This document shows positions 42,493 to 52,005 of a stretch of 64,000 nt of DNA, one piece after another. Position 1 is the stretch's first letter, and each line of letters begins with the position of its first letter. This DNA is from Mucilaginibacter gossypii (GTDB lineage: Bacteria; Bacteroidota; Bacteroidia; Sphingobacteriales; Sphingobacteriaceae): positions 186,001 to 250,000 of the forward strand of contig NZ_FNCG01000006.1 of NCBI RefSeq assembly GCF_900100945.1, written 5' to 3'. Position numbers and translations under genes: made by a program. Below the pieces are notes generated by a model. It saw only the letters and a program-made list of their open reading frames with translations. It ran no database searches and was not told where the DNA came from.

Positions 42493-43449
42493 TCAAAATA
42501 ACAAATACTCTCCTGCTTTACCATACTTCTCCAGTTGCCTGATACCTGTACTTGAGATGTGTTCAAATTCCATATCACAAAAAATGGCCGTTACACTGAT
42601 GTTTTTGCCGCCTAACTCTTGAAGATAGCGGTATTGGTTCAGTTCGTACTGTAAATCCGATCCATTTCGTAATCCCCGGATAATAGTAACGTCATACCCC
42701 AAACCATCTACAAATTCGGTGAGTAATCCTTCGTAAGTTTCAGTTTGCCTGTATCTTAATATTTCCGGCAATTCGTATGTGGCTTTATCTTTACCTGGGT
42801 TAACACCACGGGCTATAATCACCTTATCAAAAATTCGCTCGGCCTTTTGGAGTATATTATAATGCCCTTTGTGGAATGGATTAAAGCTCCCCGGATATAC
42901 TGCTATACGGGGTTTAAAGTTTTCTACATGGGCTATTAAATAATCCAGGGCCGGGTTATCAACACTTTGTTGCAGGCTTGTTAATACCTCTACTCTTTTT
43001 TCTTTATAGATTTTGTGATCTACAAACTGAAATTCCTTAAATATTTGCTGCTCATAAATCAGCAGTTTGTCAAATGGCTGTTTTAAGATATTAAGATCGG
43101 CTGCACTGAAAATCTCTGACAATGCCGAGCCCGGCTTGTGATGTTTGGTATCGAGGATAATATCTGTTACAAGAGCTTTGAGCGCTCCATCCCCCGTAAA
43201 CGTTTCGTTAAAATATCTCGCCGAATCCTCTTCGTTTGTGCCGGATCTCGGATCGTAAATGATATCATGGAAAATTGTAGCCAGCAATAATACATCATTA
43301 TCACTGTAGCCCCGGTTCTCTAATTGTTGCCATACATCGTCCAGATGCTCAAGGGTGTGGTAAAACCGATGGGGCTCCCGGTAGCGGTCTAACACAATTT
43401 TGTCAACGCCAATTTTGGTTAACCGGGCTGTTTGTTCTGCAATTTTCAT
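42493..43449 (-). CDS. HD-domain / phosphopantetheine adenylyltransferase-like fusion
   Basis: A 318-residue two-domain protein. The N-terminal half is an HD-type phosphohydrolase-like domain: YHTLEHL (His31, His35), FHDI (His61-Asp62) and a later Asp (SAADL). The C-terminal half (about 180-318) is a CoaD-like nucleotidyltransferase with PGSFNPFHKGHYNIL (HxGH motif), 'IRGLRNGSDLQYELNQYRY' and ISSTGIR, all typical of PPAT, the fourth step of CoA synthesis. The TTG at 43470 is an alternative start; the ATG at 43449 is preferred. Whether it replaces coaD or modifies another nucleotide is open. Confidence 0.85.
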   Translation of the reverse strand: MKIAEQTARLTKIGVDKIVLDRYREPHRFYHTLEHLDDVWQQLENRGYSDNDVLLLATIFHDIIYDPRSGTNEEDSARYFNETFTGDGALKALVTDIILDTKHHKPGSALSEIFSAADLNILKQPFDKLLIYEQQIFKEFQFVDHKIYKEKRVEVLTSLQQSVDNPALDYLIAHVENFKPRIAVYPGSFNPFHKGHYNILQKAERIFDKVIIARGVNPGKDKATYELPEILRYRQTETYEGLLTEFVDGLGYDVTIIRGLRNGSDLQYELNQYRYLQELGGKNISVTAIFCDMEFEHISSTGIRQLEKYGKAGEYLLF

Positions 43450-43488
43450 AGTATTAAGCTTGCTCTGCAATTTAGAAAAACTTAATTA

Positions 43489-45723
43489 CTACTCCATGAT
43501 CAATGCCTTTGCTTTTTCAAGCGGCTCGTCAACTCCAGCTTTGATACCTTTAATAGTAGGTTTTACTATAACATCAATTTTCACACCCTTTCGCTGGGTT
43601 TGAGTTCCATCCGGGTATAATACCCCTATTCCCGAAAACAGGGAACTTATACCGCCCGGCAAAATAATCTGCGATACATTGCCATCAGCTCCTGCCGTGG
43701 TACTACCTATAACCTTAACATTGGGTGAACTTTGAAAAGCCATAGTAGTGTACTCTGCCTGGCTCTGTGATTGTTCATTTACTATCACCACAACTTTACC
43801 CTGGTAAGAATCATCAGGCTTAATATTAAGCGGTGGTGTTTCCACAAATAAACCCGACTTATTAATACTTCCATTAGTAAACTTAACAAATGGAGTCGTG
43901 CCTGATTTAACGTACGCTCCAAAGGTAAAGGGCATAAATTCCGAAGGATAACAACGCATATCAATAATAATACCCCTTGTATTCTTAAACATCTCCCGGA
44001 TAGCAGGCAGATTTGCATTGTGGTATTTTGCCGGATATAGATAGCCTATCTGCTCATTGATTAAATAATAACCAGGATCTTTAACACTAAGATTGCTGCT
44101 ACCCATTAAGCCGTTTTTTGAAACGAGTACTCCTTCCACAACCGCATTTAATTGATTTCCATCGCGCTGCATGGTAAATTCAAAATGTGGATTATTACTC
44201 CTCAGTAAATAGTTGCCCGGCATATCCCTTAACTGAGTTGCGTAATTAGACGCCGCAGTTATAGGCAGATATTTTTTGATCAGTTCATCTATAGCAATGC
44301 CATTAATAGCAGTTATCACATCCCCTATCCTGAACTTTTCTTTAACAGCAAGTGAATCAGACTCAAAACTGGTTATCACCAGTTTATTCTCCACAAAACC
44401 GGCCTTAAATGATGGCCTGTATTTACCGCGATAGGCTTCCAGCTCAGCGTTTCCGCTCCAAATATTAGCGTGCGTATCATGAATACTACTGATAAGCTTG
44501 AGCGTTGTGAGTATATATTCTGTTGAATTTTTGTCGTTCACAAACTGGGGGATAAACTCAGGCAGGCTTTGATTCCAATCTTTTCCTATCAAATGCTTGT
44601 AAGGAAAAAAGTATTGTACCATATTCCAATATTTAAACAGGCACAGCAAGCGGTAACCTGCATCAGGATATTTCATTTGGTAATATCCATTTTCGTGGTC
44701 AAATAAGGGGTTACCTACGCCCTCTGCCATGCTTACATAATAACTTTCAGTGATTTTATGATTATTTAAAATAAAGCGGAGCTTATCAGTGAGTGATTTA
44801 TTGAGCACCGAATGATCAAATAGATTTCCGTAATCGGGCGTGGGCTTAACCGCATTATTTATATCGGGTTTGCAATTATCACAAGCATTCACTTCACCAA
44901 ACTTATCGGTCCACTGCTCAAGCAGCTGGTTTAATTCGCTATTATTCCGGGCTTTTATAACAGCGGGCATTACCCTAAAAAGCTCAGCATCCATATTATA
45001 ACCCCCCTTTGCAACAGCGGGGTGGTGATATTTCAAAAAACCCCAAACCTGGCCAAGCAATCTTAAGCTATTGATTGTTTGTGGGTTAAGCGTAATGGTA
45101 TTAATCCCCGAGCCATTTTTAAAAGCAGTATCCAAATCAGCCTTAACCCTGATTATCGCTTTAGGCACAGCATTTTCAATGGGTTTACCATCAATAAATA
45201 ATTGCAGACCATCAATCCAAATTTTCCCTTTACCTACCAGAAGTGCACCGCCAACTACATTAATCGTCTTTTGGCTATTGTATGGCAATTTGATACTATA
45301 TTGTTTCCAGCCATTTGTACCATGGATATTTTGGCGTTGCATATTATCAAAAGCAGAAGTACCGTCAATCCGAAGCCACAAACCCGCGAAGCCAGAGCCT
45401 ACACCTTCCGTTTTCAGATACCCTTTTAGTTCAATCTCACTCCCTTCAAATCTTTTTGGAATAACAAAGCTGATAATACCATACCCGGCGGTATCTACCT
45501 CTGAGGCGATTGACAGTGCATATTTACCGTGCTGCGCAGCAATGCTATCTACTGCATATTTATAATCACGACCGTCAGAATGAGTCCAGCCTTCAGGATA
45601 CTTATTTACCTGATTTATTTTTTCAAAGTCGCCATTTAATAAATCTTGTTGATTTTGGCCATTTGATTTATTACAGCTAAACAAGGATGTTATGAAGCAC
45701 GAAAGCAGCAGGGCATTTTTCAT
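43489..45723 (-). CDS. S41 family C-terminal-processing peptidase, lipoprotein
   Basis: A 744-residue secreted lipoprotein (lipobox LFSC). The N-terminal region (about 25-190) is a carbohydrate-binding-like beta sandwich with 'LLNGDFEKINQVNKYPEGW'; a long helical region follows; a PDZ-like segment ('KEKFRIGDVITAINGIAI') precedes the tail-specific protease domain, where the nucleophile Ser is expected in NEQSQSQAEYTTMAF. It probably cleaves periplasmic proteins or peptides. An inverted repeat (45760-45805) sits upstream. Confidence 0.88.
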   Translation of the reverse strand: MKNALLLSCFITSLFSCNKSNGQNQQDLLNGDFEKINQVNKYPEGWTHSDGRDYKYAVDSIAAQHGKYALSIASEVDTAGYGIISFVIPKRFEGSEIELKGYLKTEGVGSGFAGLWLRIDGTSAFDNMQRQNIHGTNGWKQYSIKLPYNSQKTINVVGGALLVGKGKIWIDGLQLFIDGKPIENAVPKAIIRVKADLDTAFKNGSGINTITLNPQTINSLRLLGQVWGFLKYHHPAVAKGGYNMDAELFRVMPAVIKARNNSELNQLLEQWTDKFGEVNACDNCKPDINNAVKPTPDYGNLFDHSVLNKSLTDKLRFILNNHKITESYYVSMAEGVGNPLFDHENGYYQMKYPDAGYRLLCLFKYWNMVQYFFPYKHLIGKDWNQSLPEFIPQFVNDKNSTEYILTTLKLISSIHDTHANIWSGNAELEAYRGKYRPSFKAGFVENKLVITSFESDSLAVKEKFRIGDVITAINGIAIDELIKKYLPITAASNYATQLRDMPGNYLLRSNNPHFEFTMQRDGNQLNAVVEGVLVSKNGLMGSSNLSVKDPGYYLINEQIGYLYPAKYHNANLPAIREMFKNTRGIIIDMRCYPSEFMPFTFGAYVKSGTTPFVKFTNGSINKSGLFVETPPLNIKPDDSYQGKVVVIVNEQSQSQAEYTTMAFQSSPNVKVIGSTTAGADGNVSQIILPGGISSLFSGIGVLYPDGTQTQRKGVKIDVIVKPTIKGIKAGVDEPLEKAKALIME

Positions 45724-45759
45724 TGATTTGGATAGGTTAAGTTTATAATGAAACCAAAA

Positions 45760-45805
45760 CGCTATTTTTTATGATTTAATATACAGTAAATCATAAAAAA
45801 TAGCG
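45760..45805. repeat. perfect 19-bp palindrome between two peptidase genes
   Basis: Arms 45760-45778 and 45787-45805 are exact complements around an 8-nt loop. It lies between the S41 gene and the M61 gene, both on the minus strand, and ends 38 nt past the M61 stop. With AT-rich arms it may be a terminator without a long T-run. Confidence 0.75.
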
Positions 45806-45842
45806 TGTACCTGATCTTACAAAAAAAATCCGGGATAAGTAG

Positions 45843-47645
45843 CTATTTTCCTTCCGTCCAGCTTTTAAAAATAGCAGCTTGCAATTTATCGGGGCCTGGC
45901 AAGGGTGTAATTTTAAATGTCTTTTCCCTCAGCCTACCCAAAACAATGGTTACATCTTTCTTTTCGCCGTTCTTTAACAAACCCAACGTTAAACTATCTC
46001 CAGTATTTTTTGTTTCGAAGGCCTTGTAAAGTACATCTTTTGTTGCAGGAGCGCCATCAACCGTAAGTATAACCGTGCGCCCCCTGATACCTTTATCCCA
46101 GGCGGGGGATTTATAGGCAACTGTATTGATCCTGAGCGTATCGCCCTGCTGCCGCACGTTAAGGCCAGCCCATGATTCCGATACCACTTTAGTAGCAGTA
46201 TCAACAGCGAGTCCTCCGTAAGCGAAATATTTTGGATAATCAGGCGGCTTAACGGTCGATGCATATTCAAATACCTCTGTTAACGGCACACCCGCCATTT
46301 TCTCGCACTCATTCCTGAACTCCTGCTCTGTAAAGCCGCGATTTAGCTTTTTGTAATATTTGTAATAAAGCAATCGCATTACGTCGTCAAGCGTTTTTTT
46401 ATTTTGTGTTACATGGCGGATGTTGAAATCAAGCATCAAGCCCAAAATCGGCCCTTTATCGTAGTATGAAATGGTTTTATTAAAATCATCGCCCTGCCTG
46501 CCGTTTGGCCCGTCATCCCATGTGTTATAACTGGCTTCTGTTGCCGATTGATACAAATGGCCGGGTTCATTTTCATAGTTACGCAGGTTATTCTGAAAAT
46601 CGCCAAACATATCCTCGTTATTCATTAAACCCGCATGCCTGGTGATCATGTACTCGTAATAAACTGTAAATCCTTCGGATACCCAAAGCATATTAGTGTG
46701 GTTCTCCTTTGAGTAATCAAACGGGCCGAGCTCAACCGGCCTGATGCGTTTAACATTGTAATGGTGAAAATACTCATGCGCTATAAAGTTGTACAGCTTT
46801 TTACGGGCTTCGGGAGTATTAAACCCTTCACCTCCGCTAAAACTTAACGAGGTTGAGTTTAAGTGTTCGATACCGCCGCCGCCAGCGCCTATCGATAGAA
46901 ATGTATAGTGTGTATAGGGGATTTCGCCTATGATGTTGCTGCCCGTCACTACTATCTTTTTCAGGTCGTCCATAAACGCCTGCCTGTCAAAAGCAGGCAA
47001 CTTATAACCGATAAAGTTGTGTGGTTTATTCTGCACGCTGAAAGGTGGCAAAACTTCCAGCTCGCCCATTAAAAAAGGGCTGTCATAAAGCACATCAAAA
47101 TCGGCGGCTTTGTAAACATGATATTGTCCCTTCAGGGTATCCAGCCCGGTTGCTACCAGATCGCTCCATTTGCTGTAAGGCTTCATTTGGATGGTGACTG
47201 GATGGCGTAATTCCTGGTCGAGGTACATGAACAGGCCTCCGGGGGTAATGTAGCCTCTTGTTTCGTCAAGATAAACGTTGCCTACAAACGGCACAACCGC
47301 TTTAACATCGTACGAGATCTTTACATCGCCGGCCGAAGGGTTAATAACTTTCCAGGTATCCTTAGTGGGCTTATCAAATTTAAGCGAATTGCCTTTTGCA
47401 TCGGCAACAGTAAAATTTTGTACAGCTCCGGCAAAATTGATTAGTTGGTAATAGCCCGGCGTCCAAACGCACATCTTAAAATCAAGCGTTTTGAGGTGGG
47501 TTTTATTGGTCAACTCAACATGATACAAATGGTCGGCCGCCTTTTCCATCGACACCGAATATTGCATATTAACAGGTTGCTGGGCCCAAACACCGGCACA
47601 AAAAAACAGGCAAAATGATAGGGTTAAATTAGATAGTAATTTCAT
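45843..47645 (-). CDS. M61 family glycyl aminopeptidase-like metalloprotease with PDZ domain
   Basis: A 600-residue secreted protease (signal peptide ending near VWAQ). An N-terminal beta domain is followed by the catalytic domain with the zinc motif HEYFHHYNVKRIRP and the downstream Glu ligand in WVSEGFTVYYEY. A C-terminal PDZ-like domain ('DKGIRGRTVILTVDGAPATK') ends the protein. M61 enzymes prefer N-terminal Gly or Ala. It is adjacent to the S41 peptidase and could share peptide-processing work. Confidence 0.92.
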   Translation of the reverse strand: MKLLSNLTLSFCLFFCAGVWAQQPVNMQYSVSMEKAADHLYHVELTNKTHLKTLDFKMCVWTPGYYQLINFAGAVQNFTVADAKGNSLKFDKPTKDTWKVINPSAGDVKISYDVKAVVPFVGNVYLDETRGYITPGGLFMYLDQELRHPVTIQMKPYSKWSDLVATGLDTLKGQYHVYKAADFDVLYDSPFLMGELEVLPPFSVQNKPHNFIGYKLPAFDRQAFMDDLKKIVVTGSNIIGEIPYTHYTFLSIGAGGGGIEHLNSTSLSFSGGEGFNTPEARKKLYNFIAHEYFHHYNVKRIRPVELGPFDYSKENHTNMLWVSEGFTVYYEYMITRHAGLMNNEDMFGDFQNNLRNYENEPGHLYQSATEASYNTWDDGPNGRQGDDFNKTISYYDKGPILGLMLDFNIRHVTQNKKTLDDVMRLLYYKYYKKLNRGFTEQEFRNECEKMAGVPLTEVFEYASTVKPPDYPKYFAYGGLAVDTATKVVSESWAGLNVRQQGDTLRINTVAYKSPAWDKGIRGRTVILTVDGAPATKDVLYKAFETKNTGDSLTLGLLKNGEKKDVTIVLGRLREKTFKITPLPGPDKLQAAIFKSWTEGK

Positions 47646-47809
47646 TATCTGCTTGGGTTTTGCCGAATATAATAAACAGCGATTTATTTATTTCACCAAT
47701 CACCGGAAATTAGCCCAAAAAACACCTGTATTTATCCCCCGGAGATAAATTTCACCAAATGTTTTAGCCAAAGAAACACAGGTTATACTCAGCTTATTTC
47801 CCGGGTAAA

Positions 47810-48115
47810 CTACTCCTTCGGCAGCCCATCTTCAAACCCACAATCGCCATTGCTCTCAGCTATATCCAGGTTCCAGGCCGGGGTTGGGAAATAGGGCGTT
47901 GTATCATCGGCATTTTTAGTGCTATAGGTGCACTTAATCACCCTGCTTTCGCCCGGTGCCAGTGAGATATAATTATCGCTGAAGATCACCGGTAAAATAT
48001 CGTCACCACCTTGCTCTTTTAAAGCGCGCAGATGTACAAAAAACGCAATTGCAATACCGGTATTTTGATTATTACTCCCGTCGCCCCTGCACAAATACCC
48101 TTGTACTGAGCAGGA
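47810..48115 (-). pseudogene. remnant of a GH2-type glycoside hydrolase C-terminus
   Basis: An open minus-strand frame of about 100 codons (stop to stop, upstream stop at 48116-48118; the only start is a TTG) encodes 'GIAIAFFVHLRALKEQGGDDILPVIFSDNYISLAPGESR'-type sequence split here as GIAIAFFVHLRAL and GDDILPVIFSDNYISL. This is the terminal immunoglobulin-like domain of GH2 enzymes such as exo-beta-glucosaminidase or mannosidase. The catalytic barrel and the rest are missing upstream, where the ROK gene begins 43 nt away. It is probably a deletion relic. Confidence 0.65.
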
Positions 48116-48157
48116 CTATTACCGACATTAACAATATTTTTTTATGACAGATTAACT

Positions 48158-49012
48158 TCACTTCTGATAGTCGTAATACAAAGCAGCCGCACCTATGATA
48201 CCGCTGTTTTCCAGTTCCGAGATCTCGATTTTTATATGTTCAAGCGTTTTTGAATAGGCAAAGGTTTTCACCTGCTGCCACATGGTGTCTTTAAAATACT
48301 CAAAGGCCTGGCTTACCGATCCGCCTAAAATAATCAGTTCGGGATCATAAGCATACATGATCATTTTCACGGCATTCCCTACATGGTTTCCTAATTCGGC
48401 ATACAGCTCCAATGCCATCTCTTTGCCGGCCTGCGCATCTTTAAATACCTGTACGCCATTCAATCCGTACACATTGCCAAAGAATGAGCCGCTGCAATAA
48501 TACTCAAGGACGTTATCGATATAGGGAAAAAGACCTATCTCCCCGGCGCCGCAATTGTGGCCTGCGTACAGTTTTCCATTGGTGATAATGCCAGTGCCAA
48601 GCCCGGTGCCCAGGGTTACGCCAACCATGCTATCGGCACCTTTACCCTTTCCAAAATATAACTCACCTACGGCAAAACAATTTGCGTCATTATTTACATA
48701 TACAGGAATGTTGTATCGCTCCTGCATCAGTTTTTTCAGGTGTACTTCCTTCCATGAGGGAATATATTGCACATCATAAACAATACCTTCGGCTACATCA
48801 ACCACGCTGGGCACGCCTATGCCTATGGCGCTGGCCTTATCGTTTTGCAGCAGGACATCAACAACAGCATAAATATCGTTCAGCACATCTTCTACACTGC
48901 CTTCGCTTTTTATCCGTTGCGATATGATATAACCGATGGTGTTATTATTAACCACCGCGCCGCGGATATTGGTAGCTCCCAGATCAATACCTATAACTTT
49001 TATATTGCTCAT
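48158..49012 (-). CDS. ROK family sugar kinase
   Basis: A 284-residue cytosolic ROK protein. The phosphate-1 motif is IGIDLGATNIRGAVV, and VNNDANCFAVGE plus GVTLGTGLGTGII are the sugar- and ATP-binding motifs, with 'GEIGLFPY' further on. The CxCGxxGC zinc motif of many ROK kinases is absent, and there is no N-terminal HTH, so it is a kinase rather than a repressor. Likely substrate is glucose, N-acetylglucosamine or mannose. A small membrane protein gene is 7 nt upstream, so they form an operon. Confidence 0.93.
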   Translation of the reverse strand: MSNIKVIGIDLGATNIRGAVVNNNTIGYIISQRIKSEGSVEDVLNDIYAVVDVLLQNDKASAIGIGVPSVVDVAEGIVYDVQYIPSWKEVHLKKLMQERYNIPVYVNNDANCFAVGELYFGKGKGADSMVGVTLGTGLGTGIITNGKLYAGHNCGAGEIGLFPYIDNVLEYYCSGSFFGNVYGLNGVQVFKDAQAGKEMALELYAELGNHVGNAVKMIMYAYDPELIILGGSVSQAFEYFKDTMWQQVKTFAYSKTLEHIKIEISELENSGIIGAAALYYDYQK

Positions 49013-49019
49013 TTATTTA

Positions 49020-49334
49020 TTATGCTTTATTATCAAAAATAGTTTTGTTGGTAACCAGCGGCTTAGCCCAAAAGCCGATACTAAGCATGTAGCCGAATGT
49101 AATGTACAGCAAAAACATCCCCTGCCTTAAGCCAAACAAGCTGCCCAAGCCACCTATCAGGAGCTTAACCATTGCGCCACCAATAATACCGTCACCCGGG
49201 ATCCCGGCAAATGAACCGTGATCTTCAGCTATCGACCTCAACGCCAGCGAGAATATAATGAGATATATTACCGACATAAAGAAGCCAACTATTGAAAATG
49301 AATACAATGAGATGTAGTAGTTTTTCTTCATCAA
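49020..49334 (-). CDS. small membrane protein, 104 residues
   Basis: I do not recognise the family. There are hydrophobic stretches at about 8-32, 50-68 and 72-90 with short loops, and a charged end (KPLVTNKTIFDNKA). Its stop is 7 nt from the ROK start on the same strand, suggesting cotranscription, but a link to sugar uptake cannot be read from sequence. Confidence 0.65.
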   Translation of the reverse strand: MMKKNYYISLYSFSIVGFFMSVIYLIIFSLALRSIAEDHGSFAGIPGDGIIGGAMVKLLIGGLGSLFGLRQGMFLLYITFGYMLSIGFWAKPLVTNKTIFDNKA

Positions 49335-49561
49335 CTGAAGGGCTATGGTTTTTGGTTCGGTATGAACCTAAATATCGTTAAAAAATCCTTTGGAGGAATA
49401 ATTTTACAACAGCTTGTTTAAGTTCTCACACTTTCATTTTAAAATATTTCAAAAAGAAAGTGTAACAATCAGTATCAATCTCTTTCATAATATCTTGTTA
49501 ACTTAATTCAATCAAAACATTTAGAGTACATGAATGTGTTAATGGAACAAATACCTGCTAT

Positions 49562-50602
49562 ATGACCCCAAAAAAAGAGAAAGAGCTTACTTATATCGAA
49601 AAAGTATGGCACACTGTTGCTATTGTTGCCTTATTGGTTGTAGTAATACTGATAGCCCGGGTGGCTTTTAACGTACTGCTCATGGTACTTTCAGGCGCAC
49701 TGATCGCGACTTATTTTCACGGCCTTGGCGACCTGATAGAGCGCAACACCAAAATGCCCAGGCGGTATGCCATGATCATTTCTGTAGTTGGTTCATTTTT
49801 AATTGTGGCGGGCTTGTTTTATTTGATGGGCACAACCATACAGCACCAGATAGCTTTACTTAAAGATACACTCCCGCATACGGTTAATAATTTTAAGGCT
49901 AAACTGGCTTCAAACCCAACGGGGCAGCAAATACTTGATTATTTTTCGGGCGATAATGACCCCGATAAAGTTGTGGTTACGGTACAACACTTTTTTAGTA
50001 CCAGCTTTGGCGTGTTGGGGGATATTTATATCATCCTGTTCCTGAGTATTTTTTTTACCACCAATCCCGATGTTTACAAAAACGGCATTTTAATGCTGCT
50101 ATCAGATCAAAAAAAACCATTGGGACAGGATATTATCGACAGGATCAGTCTTTCATTAAAAGGTTGGATTAAAGGGATGCTGCTCTCTATGGTATTATTG
50201 GGCTTGCTGCTTACCATGGGCTTAAGCATTATGGGAATTCCGGCAGCATTGATATTAGCCTTATTTGCAGGCATGTTAAAGATCATCCCTAACCTGGGTT
50301 CGGTTATAGCCATGATACCGGGTGTATTACTTGCACTCACCATGGGCACAAATACAGCTATCATAGTGGCGCTCATTTATATAATATCGCAAACCGTGGT
50401 GAGCAATATCGTAGTGCCTATAGTACAAAACCGTATGATCAACCTGCCTCCCGCGCTTACCATCATCAGCCAGGTGGTTATGGGAACGCTTTCGGGGGTA
50501 CTGGGTATCATATTGGCAGTTCCTATTGTGGCCATCATTGTGATTTTGGTTGATGAATTGTATGTTAAAAAACTTGGCGATGCCGAGGTAATAGCGCATT
50601 AA
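49562..50602 (+). CDS. AI-2E family transporter (PerM/YdiK-like)
   Basis: A 346-residue inner-membrane protein with two N-terminal helices, a soluble middle segment (about 90-150), and a C-terminal hydrophobic domain with a 'GMLKIIPNLGSVIAMIPGVL' core, the AI-2E family pattern of permeases. Despite the name, substrate is unproven for most members. The CDF gene starts 5 nt after the stop, so the two are one transcript. Confidence 0.9.
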   Translation: MTPKKEKELTYIEKVWHTVAIVALLVVVILIARVAFNVLLMVLSGALIATYFHGLGDLIERNTKMPRRYAMIISVVGSFLIVAGLFYLMGTTIQHQIALLKDTLPHTVNNFKAKLASNPTGQQILDYFSGDNDPDKVVVTVQHFFSTSFGVLGDIYIILFLSIFFTTNPDVYKNGILMLLSDQKKPLGQDIIDRISLSLKGWIKGMLLSMVLLGLLLTMGLSIMGIPAALILALFAGMLKIIPNLGSVIAMIPGVLLALTMGTNTAIIVALIYIISQTVVSNIVVPIVQNRMINLPPALTIISQVVMGTLSGVLGIILAVPIVAIIVILVDELYVKKLGDAEVIAH

Positions 50603-50607
50603 GGAAT

Positions 50608-51540
50608 ATGCCCTCATCAAAAAAATCGATATATAGTGCACTTATTGCCAACCTGCTCATAGCAATAACCAAATTTATAGCGGGCGTTATAGGCCGAAGC
50701 GGATCTATGATCTCCGAAGGGATTCACTCGGTAGTGGATACTGCTAACGAATTGCTACTATTGCTTGGTCTGCACCGGGCACGCAAAGAACCCGATAAAA
50801 CCCACCCTTTTGGCTACGGTAAGGAGCTGTATTTCTGGTCGTTCATTGTATCTATCATGATATTTGGCCTGGGCGGAGGATTATCCATTTACCAGGGCAT
50901 ATTACATATCCGCGAACCCAAACCCCTTGGCGATCCTACTATGAGTTATATAGTTTTGGGATTATCCGTCATATTTGAAGGCTCATCGCTCATCATCGCC
51001 CTGAAAGAATTTAACGCCATAAGGGGCGATCAAACCTGGTGGGACGCCGTAGTTAAAAGCAAAGACCCATCAAACTTTTTAGTGATGTTTGAGGATAGTG
51101 CAGCCGTTGCAGGCCTTTTTATTGTTGGCATTTGCATGTTCCTGAACCATCGTTACAACATTCCTGTGCTTGACGGTATAGCATCATTATTGGTTGGTTT
51201 AATTTTGGTTGGTGTTTCGGCCATATTAGCCCGCGAAAGCAGGAGTTTGCTTATGGGCGAGGGTATTTCGTCTGAATCGAAGACTAAGATAAGCACACTC
51301 GTTGAACAGGACAATGCTGTTTTAAAGGTGATGCACATGCTGTCAACTTATCAATCGCCCGATGAAATTATTTTGATGCTGATAGTAGCTTTTAAAGATG
51401 ATCTGAATACCGAACAAATCAACGAAGCTATAGGCCGGATCCGGGATTGTATTAAGCAGGAGTTTAGTTTGGTGCGCTTTGTGTTGGTACAACCCGAAAC
51501 ATTTTCGGCAGAAATTACTGAAACAGGCAGCGTACTTTAA
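50608..51540 (+). CDS. cation diffusion facilitator (CDF) family transporter
   Basis: A 310-residue metal/proton antiporter. TM2 carries HxxxD (His40-Ser-Val-Val-Asp44 in SEGIHSVVDTANE), and the TM5 region has an Asp in EDSAAVAGLF, as in divalent-cation exporters. About six helices are followed by a cytoplasmic C-terminal domain ('DDLNTEQINEAIGRIRD'). The sequence 'KTHPFGYGKELYFWSF' is conserved in the SLC30A9-like branch. Likely substrates are zinc or related metals. It is coupled to the AI-2E gene. Confidence 0.92.
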   Translation: MPSSKKSIYSALIANLLIAITKFIAGVIGRSGSMISEGIHSVVDTANELLLLLGLHRARKEPDKTHPFGYGKELYFWSFIVSIMIFGLGGGLSIYQGILHIREPKPLGDPTMSYIVLGLSVIFEGSSLIIALKEFNAIRGDQTWWDAVVKSKDPSNFLVMFEDSAAVAGLFIVGICMFLNHRYNIPVLDGIASLLVGLILVGVSAILARESRSLLMGEGISSESKTKISTLVEQDNAVLKVMHMLSTYQSPDEIILMLIVAFKDDLNTEQINEAIGRIRDCIKQEFSLVRFVLVQPETFSAEITETGSVL

Positions 51541-51575
51541 TTGTATATTAGCTATTGATAACAAATACCTATCTC

Positions 51576-51899
51576 ATGGAAGAACAAAAATTTCATTACG
51601 CAACGGTAACCGAAGCTATAACCAAATTAAAAGAACAGGGCTATACCCATGAATTTAGCCTGGAAGGTGACCATCTTAAAGCAGGCGCGGAAAACTTCCC
51701 GGTAAAAGAATTTGAAATAGTGGACCTATACCGCTACGAAGGCCCCTCCGACCCTGCCGATGAGGCTATTGTTTACGCCCTTGCTTCAGCGGAAGGTGTT
51801 AAAGGTACGCTGGTAACGGGCTACGGGATCTCGACAGATGAGGCTACTATCGAAACGCTAAAGAATTTACATTATAAGTATCAGAAGGGCCGGCAATAG
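51576..51899 (+). CDS. small conserved Bacteroidota protein (often labelled PRPP-synthetase-like)
   Basis: A 107-residue soluble protein: 'FHYATVTEAITKLKEQGY', 'EFEIVDLYRYEGPSDPADEA' and 'GVKGTLVTGYGISTD' are a conserved pattern I associate with small Bacteroidota proteins that databases often label phosphoribosylpyrophosphate synthetase, although no PRPP-binding motif is visible and the label is doubtful. The frame extends 21 nt upstream; the ATG at 51576 (MEEQKF) fits best. It follows the CDF gene by 35 nt. Confidence 0.75.
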   Translation: MEEQKFHYATVTEAITKLKEQGYTHEFSLEGDHLKAGAENFPVKEFEIVDLYRYEGPSDPADEAIVYALASAEGVKGTLVTGYGISTDEATIETLKNLHYKYQKGRQ

Positions 51900-51910
51900 T
51901 CTGGCCCTTT
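51885..51910 (+). terminator. terminator-like hairpin at the end of the small conserved gene
   Basis: AAGGGCC (51885-51891) pairs with GGCCCTT (51903-51909); the stop codon lies within the loop, and only a few Ts follow. Weak but GC-rich. Confidence 0.5.
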
Positions 51911-52005
51911 AATAGTACCAACTTCACTTCCAACGCACATTTCGGCCTTAGCTTTAAAGGAAGGCAGCCATCCGGGATAGCAAACTGACTGAAAGAAAAA
52001 AGGAA

